A program made the position numbers and the translations under genes. Positions 7,645 to 11,498 of a stretch of DNA of 11,498 nt are shown here, in pieces. The notes under the pieces are model-generated. The model saw only the letters and a program-made list of their open reading frames with translations, was not told the origin of the DNA and ran no database searches. Source of the DNA: Oscillospiraceae bacterium (GTDB lineage Bacteria > Bacillota > Clostridia > Oscillospirales > Oscillospiraceae); NCBI GenBank assembly GCA_028691385.1, contig JAQUZL010000060.1, positions 1-11,498 of the forward strand. Direction: 5' to 3'. How positions within the stretch are numbered: position 1 is the first letter of the stretch; every line of letters starts with the position of its first letter.

Positions 7645-8279
7645 CGCACACCCACCTCCGTTTGATCCTGCGTTCCCAGAAATTCCTGCATGGTCGCCGA
7701 CGACGCGCCGGAAATCCCCTCTCGTTTGACCGCCTTGCACACAGTCAGGCAGACAATTTTCACGTCCAATAAGAATCCCACATGATCGACATACCAGACG
7801 TCCAAATCAAATTTCTCTTCCCACGACAGCGCGTTGCGGCCGTTCACCTGCGCCCAGCCGGAAAGTCCCGGCCGCACCTCGTGCCGCCTGCGCTGATGGG
7901 CGTTATAGCGCGGCAGGTACCGCGTCAAAAGCGGTCGCGGCCCGACGACGCTCATGTCACCCCGAAGGATGTTCCACGCCTCGGGCAGCTCATCCAGACT
8001 CGCTGCGCGCAAAAACCTTCCGAATTTCGTCAGACGCGCCGCGTCCGGCAGCAGCGTGCCGGTTTCATCCCGCGCATCGGTCATGGTACGAAACTTGTAA
8101 AGATGGAAAAGCTTCTCGTTCCTGCCGGGGCGGGACTGCCGGAAAATCACAGGGCTGCCCAGCTTTACCCGCACCAAGATTGCCACGATGGCATACAGCC
8201 AGCAAAACGCGAGCATCGCCGCCAGCGCGCAGACAATATCCAACATTCGTTTGATGTATTTTTGATACAAGCCGCTCAC
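7641..8279 (-). CDS. Monotopic phosphoglycosyl transferase initiating the repeat unit (PglC/EpsL type)
   Basis: A 212-residue bacterial sugar transferase that moves a phospho-sugar from a UDP-sugar to undecaprenyl phosphate, the committed first step of repeat-unit assembly at the inner face of the membrane. It is the short form without the four-helix N-terminal domain of WbaP. The single hydrophobic reentrant helix spans about residues 12-36. Then come KLFHLYKFRTM (56-66), SLDELPEAWNILRGDMSVVG (94-113) with the catalytic Asp96-Glu97 dyad, PRPLL (114-118), VRPGLSGWAQVNGR (135-148) and a C-terminal ATMQEFLG (195-202). Sugar preference cannot be proven, but the flanking aminotransferase and acetyltransferase point to a diNAcBac-like substrate, as for PglC and EpsL. 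The start is GTG, overlapping the aminotransferase stop as GTGA. The only Shine-Dalgarno-like bases (AAGG) are 1 base away, so expression probably depends on coupling. Confidence 0.94.
   Translation of the reverse strand: MSGLYQKYIKRMLDIVCALAAMLAFCWLYAIVAILVRVKLGSPVIFRQSRPGRNEKLFHLYKFRTMTDARDETGTLLPDAARLTKFGRFLRAASLDELPEAWNILRGDMSVVGPRPLLTRYLPRYNAHQRRRHEVRPGLSGWAQVNGRNALSWEEKFDLDVWYVDHVGFLLDVKIVCLTVCKAVKREGISGASSATMQEFLGTQDQTEVGVR
7655..7659 (-). promoter_or_regulatory. Ribosome binding site of the acetyltransferase gene
   Basis: Minus strand GGAGG, 10 bases before the ATG at 7644. It lies inside the last codons of the phosphoglycosyl transferase gene and supports the 7644 start over an upstream in-frame ATG at 7740. 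Confidence 0.65.
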
Positions 8280-9409
8280 GCCTTAAACAGATTTTTGATA
8301 ATGCCGATGATCCGTTCCATATCCGCATCGGTGTTTTTAATATCGCTTGGCAGGCACAGTCCGCGCGCAAACAGTTCCGCGCCCACGGCGTGTCCGTCCG
8401 GCTGCAGCGTCACAAAATCCCGATCCGCAAACACCGGCTGCAGGTGCATCGGCTTCCAAATCGGCCGTGACTCAATGTTCTCGGCCGCCAGCGCGGCCAT
8501 GATCTGTGCCGGCTTGACGGCGCTCTGCGCCGGGTCGACGGTCATGCAGGACAGCCAGAAATTCGGTTCGGATTCGGCAAGATACGGATTCATGGAAATG
8601 GCAGACAGATCGGAAAACGCCGCCTGATAGGTTTCATAAATCTTCTTTTTCCGCGCGCGATGCTCATCCAGATGCAGCAGCTGGCCGCGGCCAATGCCGG
8701 CGATGATATTGCTCATGCGGTAGTTATAGCCCAGCTCCTTGTGCTCGTACCAAGCAAACGGCTCGCGGGACTGGGTTGCCCAGAATCGCGCCTTTTGAAT
8801 TGCCGCCTCGTCGTCGGACAGCAGCATTCCGCCGCCGGAGGTCGTAATGATTTTGTTCCCGTTAAAGCTGATGGCATTATACCGGCCAAAAGTACCGGTC
8901 TGTCTGCCGTGATAGGTGGCGGAAAGGCTTTCGGCGGCGTCCTCGATTAAAATTGCGCCATGCTCGTCGCAAATTGCGCAGATTTCATCCAGCTTTGCAG
9001 GCGTGCCATACAGGTTTGCGACGACCACGCATTTGCACTGCGGGTACTTTCGAAACGCCTGCTCCAGCGCCCGCGGATCCATGTTCCAGGATTCCCGCTC
9101 GCTGTCGATGAACACCTGCCTGCCGCCCTCATAGGACACGGGATTCACGGTGGCGGAGAAGGTCAAATCTGAGCAAAACACCGGCTCACCCGGCTTCACG
9201 CCGGCCAGTTTGACTGCCAGATGCAGCGCCGCCGTACCGGCCGAGAGCGCCGCAGCATGCCCAACGCCCAAATAGGCCGCCATTTCCCGCTCGAACCCGT
9301 CCACATTCGCGCCAAGCGGGGCGACCCAGTTGGTGTCAAACGCTTCCTTGATGAACGCCTGCTCCTGATCATGCATGGTCGGAGACGCCAAAAAAATTCG
9401 TTTTCCCAT
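8276..9409 (-). CDS. DegT/DnrJ/EryC1/StrS sugar aminotransferase (PglE/EpsN type)
   Basis: PLP-dependent aminotransferase of 377 residues predicted to convert the UDP-4-keto-6-deoxy-GlcNAc made by the upstream dehydratase into the 4-amino sugar, using Glu as donor. The N-terminus (RIFLASPTMHDQEQAFIKEA, residues 4-23; then NWVAPLGANVDGFE, 27-40) is highly characteristic of the PglE/EpsN subgroup. Other landmarks are LSAGTAALHLA (55-65), LIEDAAESLSATYHGRQTGT (154-173) with PLP-contacting Asp157, and SFNGNKIITTSGGG (181-194) with Lys186 as the Schiff-base lysine. An in-frame ATG 18 bases upstream (9427) has no ribosome binding site. The ATG at 9409 has GAGG 7 bases upstream and gives the family N-terminus, so I chose it. 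The stop overlaps the GTG of the phosphoglycosyl transferase gene by 4 bases. Confidence 0.94.
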   Translation of the reverse strand: MGKRIFLASPTMHDQEQAFIKEAFDTNWVAPLGANVDGFEREMAAYLGVGHAAALSAGTAALHLAVKLAGVKPGEPVFCSDLTFSATVNPVSYEGGRQVFIDSERESWNMDPRALEQAFRKYPQCKCVVVANLYGTPAKLDEICAICDEHGAILIEDAAESLSATYHGRQTGTFGRYNAISFNGNKIITTSGGGMLLSDDEAAIQKARFWATQSREPFAWYEHKELGYNYRMSNIIAGIGRGQLLHLDEHRARKKKIYETYQAAFSDLSAISMNPYLAESEPNFWLSCMTVDPAQSAVKPAQIMAALAAENIESRPIWKPMHLQPVFADRDFVTLQPDGHAVGAELFARGLCLPSDIKNTDADMERIIGIIKNLFKA

Positions 9410-9416
9410 TGTTCTG

Positions 9417-9420
9417 CCTC
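9417..9420 (-). promoter_or_regulatory. Ribosome binding site of the aminotransferase gene
   Basis: Minus strand GAGG, 7 bases before the ATG at 9409. It lies between the two candidate starts 9427 and 9409, so it can serve only the second and decides the start. Confidence 0.7.
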
Positions 9421-9445
9421 GATTCATTTTAGGCCATATGCGGCA

Positions 9446-9481
9446 GTATCGCCCAGTGCATTATCTCCACTGCGGCGATAC
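9446..9481 (-). repeat. Inverted repeat (hairpin) with the dehydratase stop codon in its loop
   Basis: GTATCGCC at 9446-9453 pairs perfectly with GGCGATAC at 9474-9481, and CAGTG at 9454-9458 pairs perfectly with CACTG at 9468-9472. Only the base at 9473 bulges. The 9-base loop (9459-9467) contains the TAA stop of the dehydratase gene (minus strand, 9463-9461). In the transcript this forms a roughly 13-pair stem. No U-run follows on the minus strand, so it does not look like an intrinsic terminator. It may act as an mRNA-stabilising or processing element at the start of the glycan block; function is inference. Confidence 0.7.
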
Positions 9482-11368
9482 CGGCCGTTCGGCCCTGCTT
9501 TGTTGCTGACCGAACCGGCACGTTGGAACGATCTGTGCAAGCGCGGCCCGAACGTCTGCCTTTTCATCGCCGGCGAGCGCCTGCAGGGCGTCCAGTTCCG
9601 CGTAAAACGCAGCCGCATTGATTTCCAGCGGCTTACCGATATAGATCTGCTTGTTCTCGGTTTCGATGAGTCCCTCTTCCGACATCAGCATCTCCTCATA
9701 GAGCTTTTCTCCCGGACGCAGGCCGGAAAATTGAATCTGAATGTCCTGATACGGCACATAGCCGGACAGGCGGATCATGTTTTCCGCCAACGTCAAAATC
9801 TTGACCGGCTCGCCCATGTCCAGAACAAAAATCTCTCCGCCCTTTGCAAAGGCGCCTGCCTGCAACACCAGTGAAACCGCCTCCGGAATCGTCATAAAAT
9901 AGCGGATAATATCCGGATGCGTCACGGTGACAGGCCCGCCCTCGTCAATCTGCCTGCGAAAAATCGGAATGACGCTGCCGTTGCTGCCCAGCACATTGCC
10001 GAAGCGCACCGCAACATACTCCGTTTTGGAGCGCATATTGTAGGTCTGGATAATCATTTCGCAGATTCGCTTGGTTGCGCCCATCACGTTGGTGGGATTG
10101 ACCGCCTTGTCGGTGGAAATCATCACAAAGCGCTTCACCTGATACCTGTCGGCCATCTTCACCACGTTCAGCGTGCCGAACACATTGTTTTTGATGGCCT
10201 CATGGGGGCTGTCCTCCATCAGCGGCACATGCTTGTGCGCCGCCGCATGGAACACCAGCTCTGGATGATAGGCCGAAAAAACCGACTCCAAGCGCCGCTC
10301 ATCCCGCACCGAGCCGATCAGTGTGACCAGATGCAGCGTCGGAAACGCCTTTTTTAGCTCATTTTCCAAAAAATACAGGGTATTTTCATACATATCCAGC
10401 AGCACCAGCATCCGGGGCTGATAGCCGGCAATCTGGCGGCTCAGCTCACTGCCGATGGAACCGGCCGCGCCGGTGATCAGCACGCACGTGCCGCAGACCA
10501 AGCTGCGGATACCCGCCATGTCCAGCTTGACTGCTTCGCGGCCCAGCAAATCCGTCACCTCCACCTTGCGCACCTTGCTCATGGAAACCTCGCCGTCCAC
10601 CAGCTGATAGATGCCCGGCAGGGTTTTCAGCCTGCAGGCAGTCTGTTGGCAAATTTGCAGGATCTCTTTTCTGCGCTGTGAAGTCGCCGAGGGAATGGCA
10701 AAAATGATTTCATCCACCGCGTAGCGTTCTGCGGCCCGCGGAATGCTCTGCATGTCGCCCACAACTTTTACGCCGCAGAAATAATGTCCCTGTTTTGCCG
10801 ACGCGTCATCCATCACACACACCACCTTGGATTGCGTTAAATGGCTGTCGTGACTAATTTCATTGATTAGCGCGCTCGCCGCGCTGCCCGCGCCGATGAT
10901 CATCACATTGGTGAGCGCCGCGCTACGCCGCTGCGCGTGGTGATTCATTTTATCACGCAGCATGCGAGCGAGGCGATACGAAAACCGCAAGACAATTGTG
11001 AGCATCGTCAATAGAGAAAACTGGACAAAATAGCAGCTTCTTGGCAGCATTTGATTCATCAAATAGGACATGACCGCCAGCAGTGCCGAGGAAACTGCGC
11101 AGGCCAGAACCGTCTGCGCCGCCTCACGCAGACTGGCATAGCTCCAAAGGCTGCTATAAAGCCGCAGCCGCGCAAAAATCAGCACCGAACAGACGCAGAA
11201 AGCAGGCAATGTTCGGATTGCGCGCGCCAAAAACAGCGCAGGAATCGCGTTGCCTTCGAAATTAAAGCGAATAAACAGGCTCAAAAAGACGGAAGCGCTC
11301 ATGAAAACAACATCGACAAGGATGAGCGCGGCAACCCGTATGCACTTTTGCCCATTCCACGTTTTCAT
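9461..11368 (-). CDS. Membrane-anchored NDP-sugar 4,6-dehydratase (PglF/EpsC/CapD type)
   Basis: A 635-residue polysaccharide biosynthesis protein, predicted to convert UDP-GlcNAc to UDP-2-acetamido-4-keto-2,4,6-trideoxyhexose. The N-terminus has four transmembrane helices (about 12-33, 43-66, 84-104, 114-134). A CoA-binding-like Rossmann domain follows (VMIIGAGSAASALI, residues 155-168), then the short-chain dehydrogenase catalytic domain with TGAAGSIGSELS (299-310), HAAAHKHVPLMED (374-386), STDKAVNPTNVMGATKR (418-434) and VRFGNVLGSNGSVIPIF (454-470). The usual Tyr of YxxxK is Met429 with Lys433, and Thr419-Asp420-Lys421 are present, as in PglF/FlaA1/CapD dehydratases. The ATG has AGGAG overlapping the preceding stop, 6 bases upstream. 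After the family-like end near VPTC (614-617) there are 18 extra residues rich in Gln and Arg. The family also includes 5-epimerising members, so the product's C5 configuration is not certain. Confidence 0.93.
   Translation of the reverse strand: MKTWNGQKCIRVAALILVDVVFMSASVFLSLFIRFNFEGNAIPALFLARAIRTLPAFCVCSVLIFARLRLYSSLWSYASLREAAQTVLACAVSSALLAVMSYLMNQMLPRSCYFVQFSLLTMLTIVLRFSYRLARMLRDKMNHHAQRRSAALTNVMIIGAGSAASALINEISHDSHLTQSKVVCVMDDASAKQGHYFCGVKVVGDMQSIPRAAERYAVDEIIFAIPSATSQRRKEILQICQQTACRLKTLPGIYQLVDGEVSMSKVRKVEVTDLLGREAVKLDMAGIRSLVCGTCVLITGAAGSIGSELSRQIAGYQPRMLVLLDMYENTLYFLENELKKAFPTLHLVTLIGSVRDERRLESVFSAYHPELVFHAAAHKHVPLMEDSPHEAIKNNVFGTLNVVKMADRYQVKRFVMISTDKAVNPTNVMGATKRICEMIIQTYNMRSKTEYVAVRFGNVLGSNGSVIPIFRRQIDEGGPVTVTHPDIIRYFMTIPEAVSLVLQAGAFAKGGEIFVLDMGEPVKILTLAENMIRLSGYVPYQDIQIQFSGLRPGEKLYEEMLMSEEGLIETENKQIYIGKPLEINAAAFYAELDALQALAGDEKADVRAALAQIVPTCRFGQQQSRAERPVSPQWR
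9484..9519 (-). repeat. Second, imperfect inverted repeat near the end of the dehydratase gene
   Basis: Arms at 9484-9494 (GCCGTTCGGCC) and 9508-9519 (GACCGAACCGGC) are complementary apart from one bulged base and one pair that becomes G-U in the minus-strand transcript. The loop is 13 bases. It lies 2 bases from the hairpin at 9446-9481, giving tandem stem-loops, and is inside coding sequence for the last residues of the dehydratase. No U-run follows. Confidence 0.5.
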
Positions 11369-11377
11369 GCGTTTCTC

Positions 11378-11498
11378 CTATTCTTCCAGCAGCATTTGTG
11401 TGTGTTCCATCAAATCCGGCGCCCGTTTTTGCAGGAGCTGGCACGCCCTAATAAACTGCTGGTATGATTTTTTCCAGCTTAAATGCACGTCGCTGCCC
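11378..11498 (-). CDS. C-terminal fragment of an unidentified upstream gene
   Basis: An open frame runs in from the right edge for 39 codons and ends with TAG at 11380-11378, only 9 bases before the dehydratase ATG. The visible residues run from GSDVHLSWKKSYQQFIRACQ to the end HTQMLLEE. They look like one or two amphipathic helices rich in Gln, Leu and Lys/Arg, with no transmembrane segment. The stop codon overlaps the AGGAG used by the next gene, an arrangement seen between other genes here and consistent with a real cotranscribed gene. I do not recognise the family. In eps/cps operons this position often holds chain-length or tyrosine kinase/phosphatase regulators, but nothing in the fragment identifies one. 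Confidence 0.55.
   Translation of the reverse strand, partial: GSDVHLSWKKSYQQFIRACQLLQKRAPDLMEHTQMLLEE

Noticed and set aside
7012..7740. Longer version of the acetyltransferase gene starting at 7740
   Set aside because: The additional 32 residues overlap the phosphoglycosyl transferase in another frame. The Rossmann start MKNLVIIGTGG at 7644 has GGAGG upstream.
7782..8627. A 281-codon open frame on the plus strand
   Set aside because: Antisense to the phosphoglycosyl transferase and aminotransferase genes, which carry intact catalytic residues. No motif is visible in the plus-strand product.
9446..9481. Hairpin considered as a rho-independent terminator
   Set aside because: The minus-strand sequence after the stem has no U-run, and the next gene's ribosome binding site and start follow within 40 bases.
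9221..9874. A 217-codon open frame on the plus strand spanning the 9428-9460 gap
   Set aside because: It crosses the end of the dehydratase gene and the start of the aminotransferase gene in antisense. The low stop density here follows from codon bias, and no ribosome binding site or motif supports it.

Overview
The window is one uninterrupted run of genes, all on the minus strand, so transcription reads from high to low coordinates. Eleven coding regions can be supported, nine complete and two cut by the window edges. They form the middle and 3' part of an exopolysaccharide/capsule operon of the Wzx/Wzy type. The content closely parallels the epsC-epsN-epsM-epsL plus epsD/epsG/epsK set of Bacillus subtilis and the pglF/E/D/C/A genes of Campylobacter, followed by the start of a dTDP-rhamnose (rml/rfb) block. 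Strong GGAG-type ribosome binding sites, an EpsG-type polymerase and the eps-like order suggest a Firmicute, probably a Clostridia member of moderate to high GC. The sequence does not fix the species.

Layout in transcription order: (1) 11498-11378, C-terminal end of an unidentified gene. (2) 11368-9461, membrane-anchored NDP-sugar 4,6-dehydratase (PglF/EpsC/CapD type). (3) 9409-8276, PLP sugar aminotransferase (PglE/EpsN type). (4) 8279-7641, monotopic phosphoglycosyl transferase (PglC/EpsL type). (5) 7644-7012, sugar N-acetyltransferase (PglD/EpsM type). (6) 7015-5894, GT4 glycosyltransferase (PglA/CapM/EpsD type). (7) 5881-4904, putative second glycosyltransferase. (8) 4885-3782, EpsG/Wzy-type polymerase. 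(9) 3756-2290, Wzx flippase. (10) 2288-1128, GT-B glycosyltransferase with a very basic tail. (11) 1082-198, glucose-1-phosphate thymidylyltransferase. (12) 165-1, N-terminus of dTDP-glucose 4,6-dehydratase.

How the genes work together (inference from families): genes 2, 3 and 5 convert UDP-GlcNAc to a UDP-2,4-diacetamido-2,4,6-trideoxy sugar (N,N'-diacetylbacillosamine or an epimer). Gene 4 loads its phospho-sugar onto undecaprenyl phosphate at the inner leaflet. Genes 6, 7 and 10 extend the repeat unit, probably including a dTDP-glucose-derived deoxy sugar such as rhamnose whose supply begins with genes 11 and 12. Wzx flips the lipid-linked unit and the EpsG-like protein polymerises it. No oligosaccharyltransferase is present, so a polymer is likelier than protein N-glycosylation.

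Junctions are tight: three consecutive 4-base stop/start overlaps (8276-8279, 7641-7644, 7012-7015), a 1-base gap at 2289, and otherwise gaps of 9 to 51 bases. I see no intrinsic terminator, no promoter I would defend, no RNA gene, mobile element or CRISPR array, and no gene-free stretch over 300 bases. Long plus-strand open frames are shadows of the real genes. The most unusual non-coding signal is a pair of adjacent inverted repeats at 9446-9519, one carrying the stop codon of the dehydratase gene in its loop. The system as a whole is a recognisable glycan locus; I do not see a wholly new kind of system.
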